Assembly: GCF_014652535.1 (NCBI RefSeq)
Contig: NZ_BMYZ01000001.1
Coordinates: 248,001-312,000 of the forward strand
Length of the DNA stretch: 64,000 bases
Direction: 5' to 3'
Source of the DNA: Cellvibrio zantedeschiae
GTDB taxonomy: Bacteria; Pseudomonadota; Gammaproteobacteria; Pseudomonadales; Cellvibrionaceae
Numbering within the stretch: position 1 is the first letter of the stretch; each line of letters opens with the position of its first letter. The notes beneath the pieces were generated by a model, which had not been told where the DNA came from, did no database searches, and worked only from the letters and a program-made list of their open reading frames with translations. Shown here in pieces: positions 26,666 through 36,110 of the stretch. The position numbers were made by a program, and so were the translations under genes.

Positions 26666-29600
26666 TTGGATGTTAAAGCGTTAACACCTAATGGGTGCTT
26701 GTGTTTTTGTCGTTATTTTTTGCGGCATTTTCTGCTATTAATTTCCCTCATCGCTGTTCATGCTAACTCCGCTGTGCAACCGCCTGCGAACGATCAAAAC
26801 GCTCCCAAACTTTTCTTCAAGCATGTGCTGCCCACGCAAATTGCTGGCATAGGTTATATCACCAGCATTGCGCAAGATACCCAAGGCTTTATGTGGTTTG
26901 GCGGCGCTAATGGTTTGGCGCGTTACGATGGCTACGACATTATTATTTTTCGCCACGACGACTCAGATCCCAAAAGTATAAGTCATAGCTCCATCAACCG
27001 AATTGCACAAGCGCGCGACGGTTCGCTGTGGGTTGCTACGCGCAACGGATTAAATTTATACGATTCTCGCTCACGCACCTTCACACACTTTACCGTTTCT
27101 TCGGAAGCCAGTACCAACGACATCACATGGGTTCATGAAGATCGCAAAGGCGGTATATGGTTGGGTACTCGCGGTGGGCTATTTAGTTTCGACCGTCGCA
27201 AAAAAATAGCCACAAAAATTGCTGATAAAACTCATTCGAACGCTAAGAATGCCAGTCAGGTGGTATGGTCGGTGGTGGATGATCAAGACGGTAATATCTG
27301 GATTGCTTATCAAGCTTATGGTGTAAGCCGCTACGATCCTGATACTCGCAAATTCGAAAGTTTTACACGCGATCAAAATCTGCCTAATGCGCATGGCTTT
27401 AATGACACGCGTCGGTTGTATGTTGATAACGAAAATCGATTGATGGCCGCAACATACGGCGATGGTTTATATCAATTTGATAGGGATAGTCATCAGTTTA
27501 ATAAAATCAACCACGATACAACTGAGAAAGGCGCGACTGTTTGGTCGATGCTAGTCGATCTCAATAATAATTTATGGGTGGGAGACGGTAGTCACGTACA
27601 TTTACGCCCCGCGCGCGACGAAAAATTTTATCGATATTTTTACAACGACCTTGATGTGGCCAGCCCTGGTAATTATGTCGTCAACGAAATATTTGAAGAT
27701 CGCGCGGGCGATATTTGGTTTGGATATTTTCCCTCGGGTATCGACGTTGTTGATCGCCAGGCATCTGCGTTTAATAATTACGGTTATAGCTCAACCAATA
27801 GTAATAGCATTACTGACGGCGGTGTATCTTCTATTGCGGAAGATGTCACGGGCAATTTGTGGATCGGCACAGGTTACGGTTTAAATTATCTTAATCGTAC
27901 AACCAATCAAATCACGCGTTTCAGTCACGATGCGTCAAATCCCAAAGGGCTAAGCGGAAGTACAATTTTATCCATTGCAAAATCATTCGACGACAATATT
28001 TGGTTGGGCATATGGTCCGGCGGATTGAATTGGCTGAATACCAAAACCCGCGAATTCAAACATTATTTGCCCGATGTAAATAATCCGCACAGCTTGCGCG
28101 GCCGTGAAGTCTGGTCGGTGATCGAAGATCATGAAAAAAATGTATGGTCTGCTACTGAGGAAGGCTTAAATAAGCTCGACCCCAAGACACAAGAATTTGA
28201 ATTTTTTATGCCTCCACCGGAGTTTTTGGATGGCGATAAAGTGTTGTATTCCAGAGTTGTTTATGAAGACTCAAAAAACAATTTGTGGGTAGGTAGCATT
28301 CGCGGATTATTTTTATTTGATCGTGATAAAAAGCAATTTACTCGTTACAAACATGAGGCCGCAGACCCGACAAGTATAAGTGCAGATTTTGTACTCGTTG
28401 TCTATGAAGACCGCCGTGGAAATTTATGGGTAGGTACTGAGGGTGGCGGTATAAATCTGTTGGACCGCGCCACGGGTAAGTTCACCGCGTTTACTATTAA
28501 AGACGGTTTGGCAGACAACGTGGTGGGCGGTATTACCGAAGATGAAGATGGCAATTTGTGGTTGGGAACCCAAAAAGGAATAGCGCATTTTGACACCCAA
28601 AAGCGCAGCTTTCGCAATTACGATAAGCACCACGGGTTAGCGGATAATTTATTTAATCGCAATGCTGCGCAAGTGACCCGGCAGGGCGAAATTATCATGG
28701 GGCACAGCAAAGGTTTTACCTTATTTAAAGCGGCTGATATTAAAAGTAATACCTATGCTCCGAATGTTGTCCTCACGAATTTAATGATAGGTAATAAACC
28801 TGTCGCTATTGGTGCCGAGAAATCGCCGCTTACCAAGGCAATTGATGCCACTTCAAGTATTACCCTCTCTCACAAAGACGCGGTTCTCTCTTTGGAGTTT
28901 GCAGCACTTAGCTTCCATCATGTTGAAGATAATCAATACGCTTATCGATTATTAGGCTTTGAAGAAAACTGGAATTTTGTTGGCACCAAACGCTCTGCTA
29001 CCTACACAAATTTGAATCCGGGAACTTACGTGTTTGAAGTTAAAGGGGCTAATAATGATGGTGTGTGGAGCTTGTATCCTGTCAGCTTACAAATTGATAT
29101 TTTACCTCCCTACTGGCGCACCTGGTGGGCCTACACAATTTACGCACTGCTGCTGTTGGCGCTAGCTTATTGGTTCTTCCACGTGCATCGTTTGAAGTTG
29201 TCATTTCAAGCGGAAAAATTGGAACAAGAGCGAGTTGTTGTTAAACGGCTTAAGCAAATTGATAAATTAAAAGATGAGTTTTTAGCAAATACATCGCACG
29301 AGTTGCGCACACCGCTTAATGGAATTATTGGCTTGGCGGAATCTTTACGTGAAGGTGTTGCTGGCGATGTCTCACCTAAAATGAAATATCATTTGTCATT
29401 AATCGTTGATAGCGGAAAACGTCTTGCGAGCCTGGTAAACGATATTCTCGATTTTGCACAATTAAAAAATAAAGGCTTAACCCTTAATAGAAAATCAATT
29501 GATATAAAAGTATTGGTGGATGTTGTACTGACACTGTCAAAACCTTTGGTTGCTAACAAGGCGGTTGTGTTTGCTAATAACATTCCAAAAAATTTACCCT

Positions 29601-31210
29601 CTGCTTATGCCGATGAAGATCGGGTTTTGCAAATACTGCATAACCTTATAGGCAACGCTGCAAAATTTACTGATCGCGGCGTTATTAATGTCTCTGCGAG
29701 TGTGAAAGACGATTTTTTACAAGTTGAAGTTGGCGATACAGGCACAGGTATTCCTGCAGACAGGGTTGGCGAAATTTTTGAAAGTTTTACGCAACTGGAA
29801 GGCGGTATTGAACGCGCCCAAGGCGGTGCTGGTCTTGGGTTGTCGGTAACCAAACAGTTAGTGGAGCTGCATGGCGGCAGCATTCGTGTCGAATCCGTTC
29901 TGGGTATAGGCTCAACTTTCTATTTTACCTTGCCTATGAGTTATGACTTACCGGAAAAAATTAACTCCAAATATGCACATGCAACATCGGCGGACAAAGA
30001 TGTTTCCTACTACGCCGCCAGTGTTGTCGCTCAGGACAAACAGCCGCATAAAAATAATATCTTGATTGTGGATGACGATTTAATTAACCGCCAGGTGCTT
30101 GCGAATTATCTGGCTATTGATGGTTATAATATTATTGAAGCCAGTTGCGCTGAAGATGCTTTCAAAATAATTGAAACCGAAGCTGTAGATTTGGTTTTAC
30201 TCGATATTATGATGCCGCGCATTTCGGGTTACGAAGCTTGCAGGCTTTTGCGCGAAACTTACCCGGCCCATGAGTTACCTATTATTTTGTTAACGGCGCG
30301 CAGCCAAATGAATGATCTGGTGATGGGCTTTGAAGCCGGCGCTAATGATTTTATGGTTAAACCTATCGTTAGGGAAACACTCATAGTGCGTGTGGCAACA
30401 CACTTGCAGCTACACGACGTAATGCGCAACATGGATAAAAAAGTTGCAGAACGCACCGAAGAATTAAATCGCAGCAACGCAGTTTTAAAAAAAGCTCAAA
30501 ATGATTTGGAAATTGCGTATCAAAAATTGGAAGAAGCCAGCCTCACGGATCCACTAACCGGTTTAAATAACCGACGTTTTTTGACGGAATCTATAGTGGC
30601 GGATATAGCCTTGGTGGAGCGCAATTATCAGGATTGGCTGGGTACGCTTGCTAATGCCTCACCGCCATCTCAGCCACTTAAAGAGCAAGATTTGGTATTT
30701 ATGCTGCTTGATATAGATTTTTTCAAAGCAGTAAATGATACCTATGGCCATAATTCCGGCGATAAATTATTGGAACAGTTCAGCCAGATTTTGAAAACCA
30801 CCTTGCGAGAATCAGATTATTTGGTGCGTTGGGGCGGAGAGGAATTTTTAATTGTTATTCGCTACTGCACGCGTGAAGAAGTGACTGAATTAGCAGAGCG
30901 CATTCGGCAAAAAGTTGAAAGCTTTAGTTTTGATATTGGTAATGGGCAGCGTATTAACAAGACTTGTTCAATTGGTATGGCGGCCTATCCTTTTTATCGC
31001 ACCAATCCTGCAGCAATGACATGGGAACAAGTCATTGATACAGCCGACCGAGCGCTCTATCTCGCAAAAAATCATGGCCGCAATTGTTGGGTAAATGTGC
31101 TGGCTGCTAACCCTGCTGAGTCAGGAGTTGTTAATCCCGCTGTTTGCGACAGTTTGATTTCGCTGGCTGCCGCGGGTGTGATTAGTATTGAAGCGTCCGT
31201 TACTATCTAA
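26666..31210 (+). CDS. Hybrid histidine kinase with periplasmic propeller sensor and C-terminal GGDEF domain
   Basis: This 1514-residue membrane sensor has, in order: a signal/anchor segment (about 16-33), many two-component-regulator propeller repeats (about 50-700, e.g. DGSLWVATRNGLNLYD), a Y_Y_Y domain (about 745-815, YRLLGFEENWNF), a transmembrane helix near 823-845, HisKA with phospho-acceptor H878 (ANTSHELRTPLNG), HATPase (DTGTGIPADR, GGAGLGLSV), a receiver domain with D1180 (LLDIMMPR), a coiled linker and an intact GGEEF diguanylate cyclase site (1390-1394) with an RxxD inhibitory site (RESD) before it. Start is TTG: a stop codon lies one codon upstream, no in-frame ATG is near, and agggg is nine bases before. 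The HTH output usual for such sensors is replaced by c-di-GMP synthesis. No enzyme genes adjoin to suggest the ligand. Confidence 0.92.
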   Translation: MDVKALTPNGCLCFCRYFLRHFLLLISLIAVHANSAVQPPANDQNAPKLFFKHVLPTQIAGIGYITSIAQDTQGFMWFGGANGLARYDGYDIIIFRHDDSDPKSISHSSINRIAQARDGSLWVATRNGLNLYDSRSRTFTHFTVSSEASTNDITWVHEDRKGGIWLGTRGGLFSFDRRKKIATKIADKTHSNAKNASQVVWSVVDDQDGNIWIAYQAYGVSRYDPDTRKFESFTRDQNLPNAHGFNDTRRLYVDNENRLMAATYGDGLYQFDRDSHQFNKINHDTTEKGATVWSMLVDLNNNLWVGDGSHVHLRPARDEKFYRYFYNDLDVASPGNYVVNEIFEDRAGDIWFGYFPSGIDVVDRQASAFNNYGYSSTNSNSITDGGVSSIAEDVTGNLWIGTGYGLNYLNRTTNQITRFSHDASNPKGLSGSTILSIAKSFDDNIWLGIWSGGLNWLNTKTREFKHYLPDVNNPHSLRGREVWSVIEDHEKNVWSATEEGLNKLDPKTQEFEFFMPPPEFLDGDKVLYSRVVYEDSKNNLWVGSIRGLFLFDRDKKQFTRYKHEAADPTSISADFVLVVYEDRRGNLWVGTEGGGINLLDRATGKFTAFTIKDGLADNVVGGITEDEDGNLWLGTQKGIAHFDTQKRSFRNYDKHHGLADNLFNRNAAQVTRQGEIIMGHSKGFTLFKAADIKSNTYAPNVVLTNLMIGNKPVAIGAEKSPLTKAIDATSSITLSHKDAVLSLEFAALSFHHVEDNQYAYRLLGFEENWNFVGTKRSATYTNLNPGTYVFEVKGANNDGVWSLYPVSLQIDILPPYWRTWWAYTIYALLLLALAYWFFHVHRLKLSFQAEKLEQERVVVKRLKQIDKLKDEFLANTSHELRTPLNGIIGLAESLREGVAGDVSPKMKYHLSLIVDSGKRLASLVNDILDFAQLKNKGLTLNRKSIDIKVLVDVVLTLSKPLVANKAVVFANNIPKNLPSAYADEDRVLQILHNLIGNAAKFTDRGVINVSASVKDDFLQVEVGDTGTGIPADRVGEIFESFTQLEGGIERAQGGAGLGLSVTKQLVELHGGSIRVESVLGIGSTFYFTLPMSYDLPEKINSKYAHATSADKDVSYYAASVVAQDKQPHKNNILIVDDDLINRQVLANYLAIDGYNIIEASCAEDAFKIIETEAVDLVLLDIMMPRISGYEACRLLRETYPAHELPIILLTARSQMNDLVMGFEAGANDFMVKPIVRETLIVRVATHLQLHDVMRNMDKKVAERTEELNRSNAVLKKAQNDLEIAYQKLEEASLTDPLTGLNNRRFLTESIVADIALVERNYQDWLGTLANASPPSQPLKEQDLVFMLLDIDFFKAVNDTYGHNSGDKLLEQFSQILKTTLRESDYLVRWGGEEFLIVIRYCTREEVTELAERIRQKVESFSFDIGNGQRINKTCSIGMAAYPFYRTNPAAMTWEQVIDTADRALYLAKNHGRNCWVNVLAANPAESGVVNPAVCDSLISLAAAGVISIEASVTI

Positions 31211-31229
31211 TTTATTTCATCACCTCTAA

Positions 31230-31535
31230 CTAACCTTGTTTGTTGTTAAATGAAGCAAGTTGCTCTTGCGTTGCCGGTTTTTGATGTTGCGCTTTCCAGG
31301 TCTCGTAGGGCATGCCATAAATTCGTTCGCGTGCATTCTCGTAATCGAGTGCGATATTTTTTTCTTCGGCCGCTGCAAGGTACCACTTACTCAAACAGTT
31401 GCGGCAGAAACCTGCAAGATTCATGAGATCAATATTTTGTACGTCGTTACGTTTATCCAAGTGCGCGATGAGCCTGCGCAACACTGCAGCTTCTAATTCA
31501 GTTTGGGTTTGAGTATCTAATTCGTTTATTTTCAT
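31230..31535 (-). CDS. DUF1244 family protein
   Basis: This small soluble protein of about 101 residues has the DUF1244 pattern AAVLRRLIAHLDKRNDVQNIDLMNLAGFCRNCLSKWY split across two segments, followed by YGMPYETWK. The Cys pair in FCRNC is conserved in the family, whose function is unknown. The ATG at 31535 is preceded by aggtg; a GTG two codons upstream is less likely. It converges on the sensor kinase gene with a gap of about 20 bases. Confidence 0.82.
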   Translation of the reverse strand: MKINELDTQTQTELEAAVLRRLIAHLDKRNDVQNIDLMNLAGFCRNCLSKWYLAAAEEKNIALDYENARERIYGMPYETWKAQHQKPATQEQLASFNNKQG

Positions 31536-31810
31536 AGTCACACCTGGATGTTAATAGTTGTCTGCATAAATGCAGGCAAACGGCTTGTCTGGTAGACACT
31601 ATAAAATTTATTCCCAACAAAGTCTCTGGCGAAAAAAACAGTCAGTTTAAAAACAGTCGAATTGACGAAAAAACAAACAATTATTGCCGGGTTTTATGTT
31701 GTATTTGGCGACAAAGCTAATCGCTGCTTTTTTTGCCTTGAACCTCAATGGATACAACCTATACTCAAAGCGGACCACACGCTGAGAAGATTGAAGACGG
31801 GAGTTTGTGC

Positions 31811-32665
31811 GTGAATATTATTCTGGGAATTATCGTTATATTCGGCTGTATCATCGGCGGGTTTGTTGGTGGCGGCGGCCAAGTCATGGCTTTGTTCCAG
31901 CCATTGGAAGTGTTAATTATTTGTGGTGCGTCATTGGGTGCGATGATTATTGGTAACCCTTTGTCTGTTTCAATTGGGGTGGTCAAATCTGCCGGTGCGC
32001 TTATGACTCCCTCCAAGTATAAAAAGCAGCTGTATTTAGATTTATTGACTCTGCTCTACGACATCTTTAACAAAACCCGTCGTGAGGGTTTGATGGCGAT
32101 TGAAGGCGATATCGAAGAGCCGGAGAGCAGCCCGATTTTTTCTAATTATCCCTCCATTCTTAAAGATCACCACGCTGTTGAATTTATTTGCGACTACCTG
32201 CGCATCATGGTTGCGGGCAACATGGCTCCCCACGAGCTTGAGGCTTTGATAGATCAGGAGCTTGAAGGCCATCATCAAGAACAGGCGTTAATCCCTTCAG
32301 CAATTTCAGGTGCGGCCGATGGTTTACCGGGTTTCGGTATTGTAGCGGCGGTATTGGGTATCGTGATCACCATGGGCAGTTTGGGCGGCCCGCCAGAAGA
32401 GTTGGGTCACCACGTAGCGGCGGCATTGGTGGGTACTTTGTTGGGTATTTTGTTTGCCTACGGTTTCATTGCTCCTTTCTCATCTTATTTGAATCACAAG
32501 AATCGCGACGAAGCGCATTTTTATTCTTGCATTAAAGCCTGTCTGGTGGCCTCTATGAATGGTGTGCCGCCACAAATTGCGGTGGAGTTTGGTCGCAAGG
32601 TTCTTTATCACAGTGTTCGCCCCAGCTTTAAAGAGTTGGAAGAACAATATCGTGCGAAAAAATAA
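31811..32665 (+). CDS. motA: Flagellar stator protein MotA
   Basis: This inner-membrane stator subunit of about 284 residues has four transmembrane segments (opening NIILGIIVIFGCIIGGFV; the third and fourth around DGLPGFGIVAAVLGIVITMG and GTLLGILFAYGFIAPF) and a cytoplasmic loop with NKTRREGLMAIE, carrying the Arg and Glu that contact FliG. I prefer the GTG at 31811 (ggag seven to eight bases upstream), which gives the normal MotA start; an ATG at 31748 would add an atypical 21-residue tail. The length matches the H+-type MotA. motB follows 12 bases on. Confidence 0.93.
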   Translation: MNIILGIIVIFGCIIGGFVGGGGQVMALFQPLEVLIICGASLGAMIIGNPLSVSIGVVKSAGALMTPSKYKKQLYLDLLTLLYDIFNKTRREGLMAIEGDIEEPESSPIFSNYPSILKDHHAVEFICDYLRIMVAGNMAPHELEALIDQELEGHHQEQALIPSAISGAADGLPGFGIVAAVLGIVITMGSLGGPPEELGHHVAAALVGTLLGILFAYGFIAPFSSYLNHKNRDEAHFYSCIKACLVASMNGVPPQIAVEFGRKVLYHSVRPSFKELEEQYRAKK

Positions 32666-32677
32666 GGGTAACCAATA

Positions 32678-33673
32678 ATGGAGAAGGGTGCCCAGCCGAT
32701 AATTATCATTAAGAAAAAGGGTCACGGCCACGGCCACCACGGTGGTAGCTGGAAGGTGGCGCTCGCTGACTTTATGACGGCGATGATGGCGTTTTTTATG
32801 TTGATGTGGCTTTTAGGCAGTACATCGAAAGAAGAACAAAAAGCGATTTCAGGTTATTTCAATGATCCTGGTAGCGAATATGCGATTGGTGAAGGCGGTG
32901 CTAACCCCGGCTTGATCAATGCTGAGCAACCGCAGGTAGAAAGCCATTCCGATGATCCGCAAACGGAAGACAAGAGCGATAAAGACAATTCTGAAGAAAA
33001 TACCCAAACGCAAACCGCAGAGCAAATCTCAGAGGCCAAGCTCAAAAAAGAGATGGAGCGCATAGAGAAAGAGCAGCTGGAGCAATTGCAAACCCAGGTG
33101 CAGGAAGAGATTAATCAAGACCCTGTATTCCAGCAGATGAAAGATCAAATCCTGATTGATTTGACCGCGCTTGGTTTGCGCATCCAAATTGTCGATAAAG
33201 ATCAGCGCCCCGGTTTTGATGTGGGAAGTGCGCGCATGAAACCTTATATCGAGGATGTGTTAAAAGCTTTGGCGCCGCTATTGGACAAAGTACAAAACAA
33301 AATTAGCGTTACCGGCCACACAGATTCCACTTCTTACGGCGCTGGCGCTAGTTACACCAACTGGGAACTCTCGGCAGACCGTGCGAATTCTGCGCGCAGA
33401 GCGCTTGTGCAAGGCAATTTCCCCGATGCCAAGGTGGCGACAGTACAAGGCATGGGCTCTGCCGCGCCGCTAATAGCCGACAAACCTGACGCGCCTATCA
33501 ATCGCCGCATTGCGATTATTGTGCTTAAAAAGGCCGTTGCTGATGCTTTAAGTAATGGCGGTACAGGGCTCAATTCCAGTGATCTGCTTAAGACTACTGA
33601 TATGGATTCCGAGCCCAAACAACACATCATGACGCCAAAGGAAGTTGAAGCTGCGATAGACGCCAAGCGTTGA
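32678..33673 (+). CDS. motB: Flagellar stator protein MotB
   Basis: This 331-residue partner of MotA has a single transmembrane helix containing the proton-binding aspartate (D31, in KVALADFMTAMMAFF), a charged linker rich in Glu/Asp/Gln and a C-terminal OmpA-like peptidoglycan-binding domain (SVTGHTDSTSYGAG, NWELSADRANSARRAL). The N-terminus holds an unusual Gly/His run, GHGHGHHGG, just before the helix; the HHGG part resembles Pseudomonas MotB, and the extra GH pairs may be local. ATG with agggtaa upstream. An intrinsic terminator ends the motAB unit. Confidence 0.94.
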   Translation: MEKGAQPIIIIKKKGHGHGHHGGSWKVALADFMTAMMAFFMLMWLLGSTSKEEQKAISGYFNDPGSEYAIGEGGANPGLINAEQPQVESHSDDPQTEDKSDKDNSEENTQTQTAEQISEAKLKKEMERIEKEQLEQLQTQVQEEINQDPVFQQMKDQILIDLTALGLRIQIVDKDQRPGFDVGSARMKPYIEDVLKALAPLLDKVQNKISVTGHTDSTSYGAGASYTNWELSADRANSARRALVQGNFPDAKVATVQGMGSAAPLIADKPDAPINRRIAIIVLKKAVADALSNGGTGLNSSDLLKTTDMDSEPKQHIMTPKEVEAAIDAKR

Positions 33674-33690
33674 TTTCTGTTAGTTCAAAA

Positions 33691-33728
33691 AAGCTCCTTG
33701 CGGGATATTCCTTCAAGGAGCTTTTTTT
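33691..33728 (+). terminator. Intrinsic terminator after motAB
   Basis: A 10-bp stem (aagctccttg/caaggagctt) has a 13-base loop and is followed by a run of seven T residues, 18 bases past the motB stop. Confidence 0.9.
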
Positions 33729-33818
33729 ATAGGATGCAAGCGCGCCAAGTCTGATTAGCTCGCCACTGGCGACTAGGCTATAATCGCCGCCTTTTACTGA
33801 CCGACCAAGCAGACCAGC

Positions 33819-35396
33819 ATGATTAATCTCAAGACCGAACTCGCCAAGCGCCGTACCTTCGCCATTATTTCCCACCCTGACGCCGGTAAAACAACCGTGA
33901 CCGAAAAGCTTTTATTGTGGGGAAATGCGATTCAATTGGCGGGCTCAGTTAAGGGTAAGCGCGGCCCACATGCAAAATCCGACTGGATGACCATGGAACA
34001 GGAGCGTGGTATTTCGGTGACCTCATCGGTCATGCAATTTCCTTACAAAGGCCGCGTAGTAAACCTGCTGGATACTCCCGGTCACGAAGACTTCTCCGAA
34101 GATACTTACCGCACTCTTACCGCAGTTGACTCGGTATTGATGATGATCGACGGCGCAAAAGGTGTTGAAGATCGTACGATTAAATTGATGGAAGTCTGTC
34201 GCTTGCGCGATACACCCATTCTCACTTTTATCAACAAAATGGATCGTGAAAGTCGCGATACTGTTGAGCTGCTGGATGAAATTGAAAACGTTTTGAAAAT
34301 TTCTGCAGCACCCATCAATTGGCCTCTCGGCAGCGGAAAAGAATTTGTTGGTGTTTATAATTTTTACACCGACATTATTCACGTCTATCAATCTGGCCAA
34401 GGCCATACAATTCCCGACGATATTCAAATCAAAGGTTTGGATAGCGATGAAGCAACAAAATTGTTGGGCTCATATGCATCTGATATTCGCGAAGAAATTG
34501 AATTTGTGCGCGGCGCAACTAATCAATTTGATTTGGAAGAATATTTGGCTGGCCGTATGACGCCGGTGTTTTTCGGCACAGCTCTCGGCAATTTTGGTGT
34601 GCGCGAAATGTTAGACGGTTTTGTTGAATGGGCGCCTACACCGCGTAGCCGCGAATCAAAAGATCGCGTTGTTGAAGCGAACGAAGAAAAATTCAGTGGT
34701 TTTATTTTCAAGATCCAGGCAAACATGGATCCCAAGCATCGCGACCGAATTGCGTTTATGCGTGTGTGCTCGGGTGTTTACCAGCAAGGCATGAAAATGA
34801 AACATGTGCGCATCGGTAAGGAAATTAGAATTGCTGACGCCGTGACGTTTATGGCGGGTGATCGCAGCGCAGTGGAAGAAGCACTCGCAGGCGACATTAT
34901 CGGTCTGCACAATCACGGCACAATTCAAATCGGCGATACTTTTACCGAAGGCGAAGATTTAAAATTCACCGGCATTCCCCACTTTGCACCGGAACTCTTT
35001 CGTCGTATTCGTTTGAAAGATCCTTTGAAGATGAAGCAACTGCAAAAAGGTTTACAGCAGTTGTCGGAAGAGGGGTCAACGCAAGTGTTTTTTCCCATCA
35101 ATAACAACGATATTGTTGTGGGAGCTGTAGGTGTTTTGCAATTTGAAGTTGTAGCCTACCGGTTGAAAGACGAATACAAGGTAGAAGCAGTATACGAACC
35201 GGTTAACGTTACTACGGCGCGCTGGTGTGAATGCGATGATCCGAAAAAACTGGAAGAATTCAAACGTAAGTGTACCGAGAACCTCGCGTTAGACGGCGGT
35301 GGGCATTTAACCTATTTAGCTCCATCCAGGGTCAATTTATCGCTTACACAGGAGCGCCATCCAGACGTAGAATTCAGGGCAACTCGCGAACATTAA
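33819..35396 (+). CDS. prfC: Peptide chain release factor 3
   Basis: This 525-residue translational GTPase recycles release factors 1 and 2 from the ribosome. Visible are the G1 P-loop SHPDAGKTT, the switch region [13 protein letters not shown]3 DTPGHEDF, G4 NKMD and the C-terminal RF3 domains ([28 protein letters not shown]). Length and ATG start are normal. It is unrelated to its neighbours. Confidence 0.96.
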   Translation: MINLKTELAKRRTFAIISHPDAGKTTVTEKLLLWGNAIQLAGSVKGKRGPHAKSDWMTMEQERGISVTSSVMQFPYKGRVVNLLDTPGHEDFSEDTYRTLTAVDSVLMMIDGAKGVEDRTIKLMEVCRLRDTPILTFINKMDRESRDTVELLDEIENVLKISAAPINWPLGSGKEFVGVYNFYTDIIHVYQSGQGHTIPDDIQIKGLDSDEATKLLGSYASDIREEIEFVRGATNQFDLEEYLAGRMTPVFFGTALGNFGVREMLDGFVEWAPTPRSRESKDRVVEANEEKFSGFIFKIQANMDPKHRDRIAFMRVCSGVYQQGMKMKHVRIGKEIRIADAVTFMAGDRSAVEEALAGDIIGLHNHGTIQIGDTFTEGEDLKFTGIPHFAPELFRRIRLKDPLKMKQLQKGLQQLSEEGSTQVFFPINNNDIVVGAVGVLQFEVVAYRLKDEYKVEAVYEPVNVTTARWCECDDPKKLEEFKRKCTENLALDGGGHLTYLAPSRVNLSLTQERHPDVEFRATREH

Positions 35397-35458
35397 TCGA
35401 TTTTATCGCGTAAATACACTAAGCTGGTTATATCTAAAATAATATTTGAGGCTGAAAA

Positions 35459-36019
35459 GTGACTCAAGCGAATAATAATAACGATCTGGTTTGGGATCTT
35501 GATGCGTTTAACCAGCGTCAGCGAGCTATTGATTTTGTAATGGGGTTTGAAAATAAGCTTTGCGTATTTTCAAACTCGGTTGAGCAGCTTTATACCAATT
35601 ACAATATTTTCTTTCCTCGCGAAGAAGCCCGCAAGCTAGTGATTCTGCCCAATCCATACGCACATCACGATACCTTTAATGGTATTCCCGAATCTGCTGT
35701 AACTGCGACAGGAATGGAAATTCTTCCCGGGGTTTTTAAAGGCAAACAAACCTTATTTTTGCGTATCCCTTTTAAGCAGGGAACAATAAAAACTGTTCCC
35801 CTGCAAATGGGCTTGCGTGTAGTGCAACAGCAATGTCCTCCAGAAAGGCCTTTCTTGCCTGTATTGATGAAAGGTGATTTGCGGGAGTTGGATGCATCTA
35901 TTCCCTGCTTGCACTTGCACAGAATCCACGTGAATCGGCTTACAGCTCACTCTACGTTGGACAAAAAAGATATAGAAAAAGTTATCAGTAAGCGTTTGGC
36001 AGATTTAAGTTTGCTTTAG
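35459..36019 (+). CDS. Conserved-looking hypothetical protein
   Basis: This 186-residue soluble protein has no signal peptide or membrane segment. I do not recognise the family. The gene has a GTG start with gagg seven bases upstream and ends at a terminator, so it is probably real. The middle is rich in aromatic and proline residues (YNIFFPREEARKLVILPNPYAHHDTF), followed by a basic region (PFKQGTIKTVPLQMG) and a hydrophilic C-terminus. It is 62 bases downstream of prfC and may be co-transcribed. Confidence 0.65.
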   Translation: MTQANNNNDLVWDLDAFNQRQRAIDFVMGFENKLCVFSNSVEQLYTNYNIFFPREEARKLVILPNPYAHHDTFNGIPESAVTATGMEILPGVFKGKQTLFLRIPFKQGTIKTVPLQMGLRVVQQQCPPERPFLPVLMKGDLRELDASIPCLHLHRIHVNRLTAHSTLDKKDIEKVISKRLADLSLL

Positions 36020-36064
36020 ACGTGGAATGAAAGGTGGCTTGATCAACACTCCTGCTGCAGAAAC

Positions 36065-36090
36065 AAAAAAGCCACATATGTGGCTTTTTT
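36065..36090. terminator. Bidirectional intrinsic terminator
   Basis: The palindrome gccacatatgtggc (36071-36084) is flanked by A6 before and T6 after, so it can serve both the plus-strand gene ending at 36019 and the minus-strand gene ending at 36111. Confidence 0.9.
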
Positions 36091-36110
36091 GTTCTCAGTT
36101 TTGCTGAAAT

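Noticed and set aside
31620-31740. Possible sigma-28 promoter before motA
   Set aside because: Partial taaa and gccggg words are present, but spacing and the -10 box do not match the flagellar consensus.
34023-34427. 134-codon minus-strand frame inside prfC
   Set aside because: It is a shadow of a well-supported essential GTPase gene.
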